In this document: one piece after another, positions 29,475 through 42,900 of the stretch
Position numbering within the stretch: position 1 is the first letter of the stretch
How the letters are laid out: every line of letters starts with the position of its first letter
NCBI GenBank assembly: GCA_018350325.1
Contig: JAEVLN010000014.1
Span: 770,001 to 834,000 of the forward strand
Length of the DNA stretch: 64,000 nt
Source of the DNA: Globodera rostochiensis
Taxonomy: Eukaryota; Nematoda; Chromadorea; Rhabditida; Heteroderidae
Direction of reading: 5' to 3'
The notes under the pieces: generated by a model
Seen by the model: only the letters and a program-made list of their open reading frames with translations
Database searches by the model: none
Told to the model about the DNA's origin: nothing
Position numbers and translations under genes: made by a program

Positions 29475-30150
29475 TTTTAAAGGCAGATTATGAATGTATG
29501 ACTGAAAAGGTTTGTTAAAGAATTGTTTTGGGACAAATGATGGGGTTAAAATTTTATGACGCAAGAGAACCGTAAATGATCCAGCGGAAACCAAAACCAG
29601 GAATCGGGTAAAAAAAGACATGGCTTCTCGGGTATCGGGAAACCCGCTGAATTCCAAATTGATTCGAGGCACACCCACTGAAAGCAAGTCCATAAGACGA
29701 TTAGGCCCCCCCCCCCCTCTGAAAAAGTGCCGGGAAAAGAAGGCAACAAAAACTGCAAAATGAGTTTGAAATTTGCGTTTTTAGAGTAGAGCCTGGAGAC
29801 TGAGTACGGGTCGGGTTTTTTACGGGCTTAAGGATTTTTTTTCCCTTTATTCTTAGCTTAAGCTTACTTTCAAAAAAACCTCGCGCTCTAGTTTAGACAA
29901 TCCGACTTCAACAAACTTTTATTAAAACCATAAAAACGTTACAGCTGAATGCATTTGAAATCGAATTGAGTCGTCGTCAGTTTTTGGCGCCAAAAAAATT
30001 TAAATCATTGACATTTTGTTCAATGACGAAATGTTTAGTAAAAATTTAAATCTTGGCATTTTGTTTATTGGCGAAATGTTTTAGTCTATTTTAATTTCGT
30101 TTTCCAAAAAATTTACGCAAAACCTACACTTTTTTGAAGCGCTTTATCTC
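29475..30150. other. Intergenic 5' of chaf-1; includes an older copy of the thymidylate synthase 5' flank
   Basis: No gene. About 29880-30140 resembles 31255-31485 (shared CTCTAGTTTAGAC, GACTTCAACAAACT, CTGAATGCATTTGAAATC), i.e. the flank upstream of intact thymidylate synthase, and leads into the broken gene fragment at 30150. Confidence 0.55.
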
Positions 30151-30510
30151 TTCTCACTTCACCGATCGCGAGGAGGGCGACCTGGGCCCCGTCTATGGCT
30201 TTCAGGTTTTTAAAACTTATGCTCAACAACGGCGAAATTTATTTTTATTTTTTAATGCTTTGCAACTCCACAAATTAAAATTACACTCTTTTTGACCAAT
30301 TTTGAAGCCTAAAGTCCGAATTTTGTCTTAAAATTCTCTATAAAAATGTTTTTCTTTGAAGTGGCGACATTTTGGTGCTGAATATCGCGGCACGGACGCC
30401 GACTACGCCGGCGAAGGCGTCGACTAATTGACGGAATTGATCGAACGCATTCGGACGGAGCCGTTCAGTCGACGGCACATTCTTTGCGCATGGAATGTGG
30501 CGGGTGTGTG
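30150..30510 (+). pseudogene. Thymidylate synthase fragment (exon 4 end and exon 5)
   Basis: About 360 bp nearly identical to 32055-32400 of the intact gene downstream: the end of exon 4 ([16 protein letters not shown]), the following intron and exon 5 (WRHFGAEYRGTDADYAGEGV). Exon 5 has a stop where the intact gene has Gln (GTCGACTAATTG against GTCGACCAATTG), and exons 1-3 and everything after exon 5 are missing. It is a dead partial duplicate. Confidence 0.92.
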
Positions 30511-30590
30511 AGTATACTGGCTACAATATTTGCGCTCACTATGGTATGTTGTGAAAGTCATGCCGATAATAAAATTAAAAAACATTTAAG

Positions 30591-30864
30591 CTGTTTTGCA
30601 TCTGGGTCTTTCGCAATGAACCATTGGTGGAGCATCGCAACGCGCCTCCAGTGATTCCGCCTCCAATGATTCCGCCTCCAGTGATTCCGCCTCCAATGAT
30701 TTCGCCTCCAATGATCCTGCCTCAAATAATCGAAGAACTACCGATTCGCCCGGTTGCGCCTCCAAACGTCGCAGAACTGGTTAGCAGCTCGCGAGCCGCT
30801 TTTTAATGAAATTTTGCTTTTACAGATCATCTACCGCAGCACAAATCTGTCTCCCCGGTGTTAA
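30591..30864 (+). CDS. Hypothetical terminal exons with Pro-rich 15-bp repeats
   Basis: Two exons in phase, 30591-30779 and 30826-30864. The first reads LFCIWVFRNEPLVEHRN and then PPVIPPPMIPPP-type units encoded by a 15-bp tandem repeat (CCTCCAGTGATTCCG and variants, about six copies at 30645-30720); the second ends YRSTNLSPRC-stop. No start codon region was found and no family recognised. It sits just after the dead thymidylate synthase fragment, so it may be the 3' end of a gene disrupted by that insertion, or chance coding. Confidence 0.3.
30645..30720 (+). repeat. 15-bp tandem repeat (Pro-rich if translated)
   Basis: CCTCCAGTGATTCCG / CCTCCAATGATTCCG alternate about five to six times with few changes. 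The period of 15 keeps one reading frame. Confidence 0.9.
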
Positions 30865-31509
30865 AAAGAAGACCTTTTGTCGTGTGTGATCTGTTTTATG
30901 CTTGAATATGAAGATAAATGTATGTGTGCACAGGCTAGCGCTTATATTTCTTGCCCAAATTTTGCAGACATTCTTCTAGTGCTCCCTTCTTATAACTACC
31001 AAAATTTGGTGGAGTTTGAAGAATTTTGAAAAAATTTGGTCTGAAAATTTTGAACGTTTTTGACTATAACTCATGAAAAAATGTATTAATCCAAAAAGTG
31101 ATGTATTAATAATGGATGCATGTGCCGCGAAAAGTATGCGATAAAAACTGCAAAATGTGTTCGAAGTATGTCTTTAGAAGAGCCCGAGTAAGAGCCTGGT
31201 TTAAGGGTTTTTTGCCTTTACCCTTATCGTCTCAATCGATTAGACTTTCGAAAAAATCTCGGGCTCTAGTTTAGACCATACGACTTCAACAAACTGTTAC
31301 AACCAACTGAATGCATTTGAAATCAAATTGAGTCGCAGTCGGTTTTTGGCGCGTAAATTTAAAATTGTTTATTGGCGAAATGTTTTTGGTCAGTCGTTTT
31401 CCAAAAAATTTACGCAAAACCTACACATTTTTGAAGCGCGTTATCGAAAAAGATTCAGAAAACCTACAATTTGGATGTTTTGCTTTTTTAGGCCATCGGC
31501 ACCAAGACA

Positions 31510-33318
<1,809 letters not shown>

Positions 33319-33802
33319 TGGAGGAAAAAACAAATTGGCGGCACGACAATTTTTGAATCGCTATTCTACGCATTTTTTGCTCATGAGCATTTGTCTTTTT
33401 TTTCTTTTCTACTTTTGGTAAATTTACATGATCAAGTATTGGTTGAAAAGTACGGGATTTTTGAGATTGAACCGGGCATTCCGTGGCAAATAAATTTGCG
33501 GGACTCCAACCGGCGTAATTGCGCGCCTTAATTAAGCAACTTTTTTAAACAGTAATCAAAACAGTATTAAACGACAGTACAACATTACAAACGATAAAAA
33601 TTGTGATCGGGAGAGAGAGAGAGATACACCGTCGGTGAATGGATGGATGGAAAATGGATTTGGCGAGGAGGAAAGTGCACCCGACTATGAGAGATCGGGG
33701 ACAATCAGCCGGTTGTAAAAATTTCTCATTAAATATTTGTTGGCGCTGACACGAAGGAGGGGCCCCCATCCGATCGATTGATCGATCGATCAACATTATC
33801 AA
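33319..33802. other. 3' flank between thymidylate synthase and PGAM5 copy 1
   Basis: Convergent 3' flanks, including a short GA repeat at about 33612-33624 and overlapping ATCGATCGATC at about 33773-33790. No gene seen. The same sequence recurs at 36803-37286. Confidence 0.5.
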
Positions 33803-36152
33803 TTAGTTGAAGGTCACTTTCTCCGGGCCCAAATGCCCGCAATCGCCCATCGCGCGCAGGGTCAAGCGGCCGCTGGGCCGAATTTGAAGCCACGTGATGG
33901 ACGTGTTGGCCAATCCAATGCGCAGCCAACCCTCCGGGGGGAATTGAAGCGCTCTGAAATGTTCAAAAATTTGTTAAAATGTGTGCTTGGTCATGTCGGG
34001 CAATCCCGGACTAAAAATGGAATTGAAAAGCCATGACAATTTGTGCTAAAATCCTGACTCCAAGCAACCGGTCCCGGTTTTTCTTTTTTCAAAATGCCGT
34101 CCACCAAGTTATTTATGTATATATTATATCCGGGTGATGGATGCCCCAAACACACGGACAAACGACCAACCGGCACACAAAATAGCGGATGACGTTCGCA
34201 TGGAAAAAGTACAGCTCGTACGAGTTCTCCTTCTGCTTGGGCTTCGCGCGATGGATGTGCTTGCGAAAGGCGGCCTTAAAACAACAAAAAATGAATGACA
34301 AACTAACATTAAACTGTTTTATTTTTAGGCCAAAAAGCATTTTTTCAGCGTCCCGTATTTTTGTATTGGCAAAATTTCTAATTTACCTCAATCCGTGCAC
34401 TGTCCGCGTAGAACTTCTGCAAACATAGGGGGTTTGAAAATATTATATGCAATTATTTCCGACAAGAATTTTGAAAAATGGGACCGATCGATCGGTTTTG
34501 ATCAAATCTATAAGCGAAAGATATATGCAGAAATTGAAATTTCAAAATGCCTCACATAGGAGCTGGGCTTCCATGTGTCGTGCGACGGGTCCGGTGGGCA
34601 TGGCGCCCCCTCCACCAACAAATCGGTGTTTTTCGTCAATTGCGCGACGTGCGGCAAATGCTCCAACGCAATTTGGGCCGTTTCGTTGGCTCTATGCACG
34701 CAAAAGGAAATATATAAAAATGGTTTCTGTTGAATTTTTGTCACCGCCAGGCCTTTTCGGTACCAGAAACGGGTCCCGGTCTTTGAACATTCAAAAATTG
34801 TGCCCAAAAAATGCCCTCCTCTTCAACGAGTACACTCAAAATTCGATGTGGGTTATGAAAATTCTTTAGTGGTAACCAAATAAAAATTCCAAAAAAAAAA
34901 CTGCGGTCTCCTCTCCTCCCCTCCCCCAACCGACCGATGCAATGTGGACACGAAACACTTGTTGAATTTCTTGCCCGTCCCAACTTCGTGTTCGGCCAAC
35001 CGCTTGCCGAGCAGGTCGGCCTGTTCTCGTCCTATAAAATGGATTTTTGGACGACTCGCCGATTACAGCAAGCGCGCCGTAGAAAAAGTTTATTGGCACT
35101 TTTTTAAAACTGAGAGTGGAAGGTGAATGAATTCCTCCTCTTCAGTGCACAAAATTATTTTTTATTAAAAACCCCATGAAGCATTTTTTTGTTGACGGCA
35201 TTTCTCTACAACGCGTCCATGTAAACAAAACGAAAAGAACGAACCCAAGGCAGTCAGGTGCCGCCGTTCCGAGTCAAAAACATATTGACCGTGTCGAATC
35301 AGAAAAATGTTTCGTGTTGCCGTCGGCGTCACCTTTTGGGTTGAATGGAAACAAAAATTGATCGCTTTTTAAAGGCATACAAAAACCAAGGCCCCCCTTC
35401 CCAATTTTGACTAATTTCAAACAACTCCGAACCAAATTTTGCCAAAAAAAAATCTTAAAAATAAATTGTTTCTTTTGTGGCCCAACCTCGGCCAGCATTT
35501 GTTTCCTGCCTTCTTTGTCTGCGGCCTGGTATTTGTCGTCATCCAGCAACGTGAGAGGGTCTCGTCTGAAAAAAATAAGAAAATAAAAACCAGAAAAAAT
35601 TACTATTTTTCTAGAAATTTTGATGCTAATTTTACGGTACCAATAAATTGCGAAAATGCCATCAAAATCCGGACGTACTTGTCCCAATTGTGGTCCCAAC
35701 GCTGCAACAATTTTGAGTTGCCGCCGTTGTCCAGTGAATCAATGCCAAAGCCGTTCCGGCTGACCGCCTAAATTCCAAAGTTCGGAAACTGTCGTCGTAA
35801 ATTAAATGGCGCGGACTGCGAACAGAAAACGGGAGGCGATAGGCACAACCTCTCGCACCGGGAAATTTTCGAGAATCCCGGAATAATTACAAAAAACCGA
35901 GCGGATCCACTATTCCTACGAAAGTGCCATTGCCGAACATGTTTCGATTCTGTGGATTTTTCAAAATGCCATTCTCAATCGACACCGGGCACCCACGCGC
36001 TTTTTACCGACCAATGTCTGAATTTCACCGGAGGCATTTTCATCGATCACCGGAGGGGCGAATCGCCGCCGGTTGACCAGTGCCACGCCGACCGCTGAAG
36101 CGCCAACCACGGCCGCCACCGGGGAACCGACGATTAAAAAGCGTCGGAACAT
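33803..36152 (-). CDS. pgam-5: PGAM5, mitochondrial Ser/Thr phosphatase, copy 1
   Basis: Histidine phosphatase anchored in the mitochondrial membrane, acting on protein Ser/Thr. Exons from the start: 36012-36152, 35920-35949, 35679-35767, 35487-35565, 35245-35332, 34935-35031, 34556-34691, 34387-34416, 34171-34274, 33803-33953 (314 aa; human 289). Hydrophobic N-terminal anchor ([20 protein letters not shown]), the WDHNWDKRDP motif that drives PGAM5 multimer formation and activation, catalytic IRHGQY, second catalytic His in [18 protein letters not shown], and the ending [28 protein letters not shown] all fit. Two exons of 30 bp each are notable; exon 2 reads [10 protein letters not shown]. 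Intact throughout. Confidence 0.95.
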
Positions 36153-36451
36153 TTTTTTGTTTGTTTGAACGGCTTCTAAAGATTATATTTTTGTATAATA
36201 ACGGTGTACATATTACAAATTTCGCGATTTTGTGTTGTTTTTAATGAAAAATAGTCCCAATTTTGGGTTTATACAACCCAAACAAATACAGTGGGCCCCC
36301 GTTTTCTTATATTGTACAATTTTATGATACATAACACACAACAAACAAGAGAATGGCGATCACAGGGAAGTGAATGAAAAGTTTGAAACCGCGTAAAAAT
36401 TAGGAGGAAAAATTTGTTTAGAAAATTTGTTGAGCAGCGCTTCCTTCTCCA

Positions 36452-36632
36452 TCATCGTCCATCACGCGGCGATAGCGGCGGCAATTTTGCTGTTGTTGCT
36501 GAATCGCTGCTGCTGCTGTCATTGATGTTGCTGATACTGTTCATCATTGATGTTGTTGGTGGTGATGCATTGAGCAGCAGCATCGTCGACGCCGAGCAGT
36601 ACTTGGCTCGTCGAAGGCACTTCGGACAATTC
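36452..36632 (-). pseudogene. Truncated tail of PLEKHM1-like gene (duplication remnant)
   Basis: Copy of the 3' part of the last PLEKHM exon (CPKCLRRAKYCSAS..LSPRD, stop at 36452). The upstream part of that exon and all earlier exons are missing, because the duplication joint cuts at 36630-36632. An unbroken antisense frame across the joint into the thymidylate synthase exon is accidental. Confidence 0.93.
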
Positions 36633-36649
36633 ATTTTTTTGTTAACCAG

Positions 36650-36802
36650 ATGAGCCGAACACCGAAGCCCTTCCCGCGTGTCGTGTTCAACAACCGTCCG
36701 GACGGGAAGCCGATCACCAACATTGACGAGTTCACACCCGACAGTGTGCTGCTCGAGGGCTACGATCCGATGCCGCCCATAAAGATGCAAATGGCACTCT
36801 GA
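36650..36802 (+). pseudogene. Orphan last exon of thymidylate synthase (duplication remnant)
   Basis: Identical in layout to 33166-33318 (MSRTPKPFPRVVFNN to PPIKMQMAL-stop) with only the preceding TTTTTTTGTTAACCAG acceptor retained. No other thymidylate synthase exon precedes it in this copy, so it cannot make the enzyme. Confidence 0.95.
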
Positions 36803-37286
36803 TGGAGGAAAAAACAAATTGGCGGCACGACAATTTTTGAATCGCTATTCTACGCATTTTTTGCTCATGAGCATTTGTCTTTTTTTTCTTTTCTACTTTT
36901 GGTAAATTTACATGATCAAGTATTGGTTGAAAAGTACGGGATTTTTGAGATTGAACCGGGCATTCCGTGGCAAATAAATTTGTGGGACTCCAACCGGCGT
37001 AATTGCGCGCCTTAATTAAGCAACTTTTTTAAACAGTAATCAAAACAGTATTAAACGACAGTACAACATTACAAACGATAAAAATTGTGATCGGGAGAGA
37101 GAGAGAGATACACCGTCGGTGAATGGATGGATGGAAAATGGATTTGGCGAGGAGGAAAGTGCACCCGACTATGAGAGATCGGGGACAATCAGCCGGTTGT
37201 AAAAATTTCTCATTAAATATTTGTTGGCGCTGACACGAAGGAGGGGCCCCCATCCGATCGATTGATCGATCGATCAACATTATCAA

Positions 37287-39609
37287 TTAGTTGAAGGTCA
37301 CTTTCTCCGGGCCCAAATGCCCGCAATCGCCCATCGCGCGCAGGGTCAAGCGGCCGCTGGGCCGAATTTGAAGCCACGTGATGGACGTGTTGGCCAATCC
37401 AATGCGCAGCCAACCCTCCGGGGGAAATTGAAGCGCTCTGAAATGTTCAAAAATTTGTTAAAATGTGTGCTTGGTCATGTCGGGCAATCCCGGACTAAAA
37501 ATGGAATTGAAAAGCCATGACAATTTGTGCTAAAATCCTGACTCCAAGCAACCGGTCCCGGTTTTTCTTTTTTCAAAATGCCGTCCACCAAGTTATTTAT
37601 GTATATATTATATCCGGGTGATGGATGCCCCAAACACACGGACAAACGACCAACCGGCACACAAAATAGCGGATGACGTTCGCATGGAAAAAGTACAGCT
37701 CGTACGAGTTCTCCTTCTGCTTGGGCTTCGCGCGATGGATGTGCTTGCGAAAGGCGGCCTTAAAACAACAAAAAATGAATGACAAACAAACATTAAACTG
37801 TTTTATTTTTAGGCCAAAAACCATTTTTTCATCGTCCCGTATTTTTGTATTGGCAAAATTTCTAATTTACCTCAATCCGTGCACTGTCCGCGTAGAACTT
37901 CTGCAAACATAGGGGGTTTGAAAATATTATATGCAATTATTTCCGACAAGAATTTTGAAAAATGGGACCGATCGATCGGTTTTGATCAAATCTATAAGCG
38001 AAAAATATATGCAGAAATTGAAATTTCAAAATGCCTCACATAGGAGCTGGGCTTCCATGTGTCGTGCGACGGGTCCGGTGGGCATGGCGCCCCCTCCACC
38101 AACAAATCGGTGTTTTTCGTCAATTGCGCGACGTGCGGCAAATGCTCCAACGCAATTTGGGCCGTTTCGTTGGCTCTATGCACGCAAAAGGAAATATATA
38201 AAAATGGTTTCTGTTGAATTTTTGTCACCGCCAGGCCTTTTCGGTACCAGAAACGGGTCCCGGTCTTTGAACATTCAAAAATTGTGCCCAAAAAATGCCC
38301 TCCTCTTCAACGAGTACACTCAAAATTCGGTGTGGGTTATGAAAATTCTTTAGTAATAAAAATGCAGTCTCCCTCTCCCCGAACTCTACCGATGCAATGT
38401 GGACACGAAACACTTGTTGAATTTCTTGCCCGTCCCAACTTCGTGTTCGGCCAACCGCTTGCCGAGCAGGTCGGCCTGTTCTCGTCCTATAAAATGGATT
38501 TTTGGACGACTCGCCGATTACAGCAAGCGCGCCGTAGAAAAAGTTTATTGGCACTTTTTTAAAACTGAGAGTGGAAGGTGAATGAATTCCTCCTCTTCAG
38601 TGCACAAAATTATTTTTTATTAAAAACCCCATGAAGCATTTTTTTGTTGACGGCATTTCTCTACAACGCGTCCATGTAAACAAAACGAAAAGAACGAACC
38701 CAAGGCAGTCAGGTGCCGCCGTTCCGAGTCAAAAACATATTGACCGTGTCGAATCAGAAAAATGTTTCGTGTTGCCGTCGGCGTCACCTTTTGGGTTGAA
38801 TGGAAACAAAAATTGATCGCTTTTTAAAGGCATACAAAAACCAAGGCCCCCCTTCCCAATTTTGACTAATTTCAAACAACTCCGAACCAAATTTTGCCAA
38901 AAAAAAAATCTTAAAAATAAATTGTTTCTTTTGTGGCCCAACCTCGGCCAGCATTTGTTTCCTGCCTTCTTTGTCTGCGGCCTGGTATTTGTCGTCATCC
39001 AGCAACGTGAGAGGGTCTCGTCTGAAAAAAATAAGAAAATAAAAACCAGAAAAAATTACTATTTTTCTAGAAATTTTGATGCTAATTTTACGGTACCAAT
39101 AAATTGGCGAAAATGCCATCAAAATCCGGACGTACTTGTCCCAATTGTGGTCCCAACGCTGCAACAATTTTGAGTTGCCGCCGTTGTCCAGTGAATCAAT
39201 GCCAAAGCCGTTCCGGCTGACCGCCTAAATTCCAAAGTTCGGAAACTGTCGTCGTAAATTAAATGGCGCGGACTGCGAACAGAAAACGGGAGGCGATAGG
39301 CACAACCTCTCGCACCGGGAAATTTTCGAGAATCCCGGAATAATTACAAAAAACCGAGCGGATCCACTATTCCTACGAAAGTGCCATTGCCGAACATGTT
39401 TTGATTCTGTGGATTTTTCAAAATGCCATTCTCAATCGACACCGGGCACCCACGCGCTTTTTACCGACCAATGTCTGAATTTCACCGGAGGCATTTTCAT
39501 CGATCACCGGAGGGGCAAATCGCCGCCGGTTGACCAGTGCCACGCCGACCGCTGAAGCGCCAACCACGGCCGCCACCGGGGAACCGACGATTAAAAAGCG
39601 TCGGAACAT
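37287..39609 (-). CDS. pgam-5: PGAM5, mitochondrial Ser/Thr phosphatase, copy 2
   Basis: Second intact copy from the tandem duplication. Exons from the start: 39469-39609, 39377-39406, 39136-39224, 38943-39021, 38700-38787, 38390-38486, 38040-38175, 37871-37900, 37655-37758, 37287-37437 (314 aa). It keeps WDHNWDKRDP, IRHGQY and [10 protein letters not shown]. Coding differences from copy 1 that I saw are mostly silent (for example QFPPEG and RRRFAPP codons); the 30-bp exon 2 has one replacement, NRNM to NQNM. The donor after the STLHR exon is GTAGAG instead of GTCGGT, beside the 29-bp indel. Both copies therefore look functional and young. Which one is the parent cannot be told from this sequence. 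Confidence 0.95.
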
Positions 39610-39908
39610 TCTTTTGTTTGTTTGAACGGCTTCTAAAGATTATATTTTTGTATAATAACGGTGTACATATTACAAATTTCGCGATTTTGTGTTGTTTTTA
39701 ATGAAAAATAGTCCCAATTTTGGGTTTATACAACCCAAACAAATACAGTGGGCCCCCGTTTTCTTATATTGTACAATTTTATGATACATAACACACAACA
39801 AACAAGAGAATGGCGATCACAGGGAAGTGAATGAAAAGTTTGAAACCGCGTAAAAATTAGGAGGAAAAATTTTTTTAGAAAATTTGTTGAGCAGCGCTTC
39901 CTTCTCCA

Positions 39909-42900
39909 TCATCGTTCATCACGCGGCGATAGCGGCGGCAATTTTCCTGTTGTTGCTGAATCGTTGCTGCTGCTGTCATTGATGTTGCTGATACTGTTCA
40001 TCATTGATGTTGTTGGTGGTGATGCATTGAGCAGCAGCATCGTCGACGCCGAGCAGTACTTGGCTCGTCGAAGGCACTTCGGACAATTCCGTTGCTGTTG
40101 TTGGTTGGCCGCGCCGGTGGCGTCCATCAACTCAGCCTTACGAGCGCATTCTTTGTGAAACACCGATGCACAATTTGGACACTAAAAAAATTGCTTTACA
40201 TATGAAATTCAAACTCTTTTTAGCGTTCGAAAAAAACTCCAATTGTTCAAGGTGTATTTGAATGAAATACCCCAGTATTTTGAAAATTGGATAATTTTCT
40301 CAAAAATAGTGAAAAAAATGAACATTCAAAGCAAGTTAAAATCCTCTCAATTTCGATAATTAGTTGCTTTTTAATTTTAAAGTTTAATTTCCGCTCTTTA
40401 AGAAATGCCAGAGGATAACTATGACAAAAATTTAAAAAACTATTTGTTTTCTTACACGATAAGTGATCTCCGTTTGGAATGGATAAATGGGGCGGTCGGA
40501 CGCGCTGCACAATTCGCAGAAAAAGCCCTTCTGCAGGCATATCGTGCACGCCTGCACATGGCACTGCGCAAAGTTGATCAGCGAGTTCAACCGTCGCTCC
40601 ATCGTCCCATTGGCCACACTTTCAAAGTCCTAAAACAAAAAAAGAGTTGTTGAAAGTGTAAGAAAAATGGCATTTTGGAAGGGAGAATGTGTGTCCGGCC
40701 TACCAAGGCAAGCATGTCGACATTGGGAATGTCGGTCGCTTGCTGGACAATTCCTCGGGCTTGGCTTAACCGAACCAAAAAAATACCCGGAGTTCGTTCG
40801 GTTCAATATGAAAGCGACGACAACCAACCCAAGGCGTTAACCAAGAACGGCATTCCGAACAATTTCTGAGACTTAAACTTCATAAAGCACCCGTCGGGGC
40901 CGATATGCTCGGGAAAAGCCAAAAGCCAGAAAGAAATGAAAGCAATCCAGACTCTCCCCCCCCCCGTGGCGTTGAAAATCTTTTTCTTCGATTTTACTCC
41001 ACACGCACCGCAATTGAGTACAAATGGATGTCCTCGTGCCAATGCTTTTGTGGCCAAATTCGGCGTTTCGCATCCTCCGCAATGGAATCTCTGCACGAAA
41101 ACAAATAGAGGACGAACAGAGAGAACTTCAGCCTCAATTCCTGCAAAACAACAACAATCCAAAGATTTTTGGCACCGAATTCAAATTTTTATTAACAAAA
41201 AAAGCAAACCAAAAATTACCTTAATTTTACGTAACGAAGTGCAATGCGCGTAAATGTGCGGGTTCAACAAGTCCAACCGCATGAACGGCTTGTCCACGAC
41301 GGAGCGGAGCAGCATGCGCGACTCTTTGCTCACCGTCCGCGGCCGAAAGTCACCGTTCAGCAACATCCGGGCCGGAATCAGCGTCGCCTCGTTGTCGGCC
41401 GCACCGCTCGCGCGAATGCAATGGCCAGCACAATAGTAGCGACCGTTCAAGGCACACACACTGTAACAAAGAAAAACAGGAATAAATTTGTACATCAGTA
41501 AAGGAGGACATACATTTAAAATACCCTCCCGGGGTCGAGAGCGCCAACATTTTAGGGGGGATTTTATTCCATAAATCCCGTGCCAGACACAATTTAAAAT
41601 CTGGGCGGTAAACGGCAGAATGTCCTGCTCAAAACCCGGGTCAAGTTTCAAGACGTCAGATTATTCCACCAACTTGAAAGGGCCGAACGATGCGCCGATG
41701 TTGCGACGGCACGCCGCGCAACGGAACTCCTGCGAGTCCAGACCCAGCTCGCGCGGAATTTGCGTCAGACGGTACAGCCGTCGGGGCAGTCGATAGGGCT
41801 CGTCCGCATCATCCACCTGCTGTTGTTGCTGCCCATTCACCACCACCGGAGAGGTGTCGTAGGTTTTCGTCGTCCGTGCCGACATCATTGTCCATGGAGG
41901 CCGTCGTTGAAGCTGCTGTTGCGCGACAGATGGAGGCAAAGGGACGGTGATAAGCTGCAAATTTTTTAATAAAAAAGTGGCATTGGCGGGTTTTTTTTTA
42001 TTACAATAATTCCTAATTATATTATATGAAAATGATCCCAATTTCCGGCACTTTGCACTCACTTCTTCCTCTGAGTCCAATGAATTCTTAGCCTCCCGCT
42101 CTTCCCGTTTGAACGGCTCTGGCGCAAGCTCTTTGGCAAGAAACAAAAATGCTGTCACTGTAGAGGCCGAACCACGCTTTGTTGCGGAATGTCCATTATT
42201 TGCTGCCGCGCTTTGTGCCAAAGCCGTCGTCGGCGACGATGTCAGCTGCTGTGGACTGCTCAAATTTGTTGGGTAAGAAGAAGGTGACTGAAGCTGCTCA
42301 TGCTGAGCAGCGCCGCCGGCCGAAGAGGATGAACATTCGGAAAAAAGACGCTTAATGGGGTGCATGTTATAATGGTGATTCTATTTTCAAAAATTTTGCC
42401 CCCACCTCCCCGCCCCGGGGGTATTGCTTTAACTCTTGACATCCTGACCAACCAACCACATTGGTAGTACTGGACGATGTACGAGCCCGACTGCTTCGAC
42501 GTCGCTTCTGCGCCTCCCGACCCAGAAAGTTGCGCAACGCCTCGTCAAACGTGGCCGGCATGGCCGGTACTGAGCCACTGTTGTTGTGAAGCAGTTCATC
42601 GTCCATTGAGTCAGTGGAATAAGAGAAGGACACTTTGGCGGACGAGCTCCCACCAATTTTGGACTGCAGAGTGATTAAAAAAAACAATCAAAAATATATC
42701 ACTAAAATCGGATTTTTTGCCCTCCTCCCTCCCAAATTTTTTTCTGGACACGGACGGGCCTAGTTAAATGACACGGTTTGAAAGTTCATGCGTGTTCTGC
42801 AACACCATAGTTTCTGTTAAACAAAGAGCGTTTAAATCAACTCAAACAAAAAAACGGGCTTAATCGGAGAACCCGTATTTAAGGTTTGAGACAGATCACA

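Larger units (their letters stand above)
36633..40089. repeat. Tandem duplication, copy 2 (3457 bp)
   Basis: Second copy of the unit described for 33149-36632. It begins with the orphan thymidylate synthase exon and its preceding intron end, contains PGAM5 copy 2, and runs into the last exon of the intact PLEKHM1-like gene. Confidence 0.97.

Noticed and set aside
36452..36817. 121-residue minus-strand frame across the duplication joint
   Set aside because: It joins the antisense of the thymidylate synthase exon to the PLEKHM tail; an accident of the joint.
40803..40925. Possible extra exon in the PLEKHM1-like gene (HIGPDGCFMKFKSQK)
   Set aside because: Reads like protein, but it has no counterpart in the family and the flanking exons join in phase without it. 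Kept only as a note.
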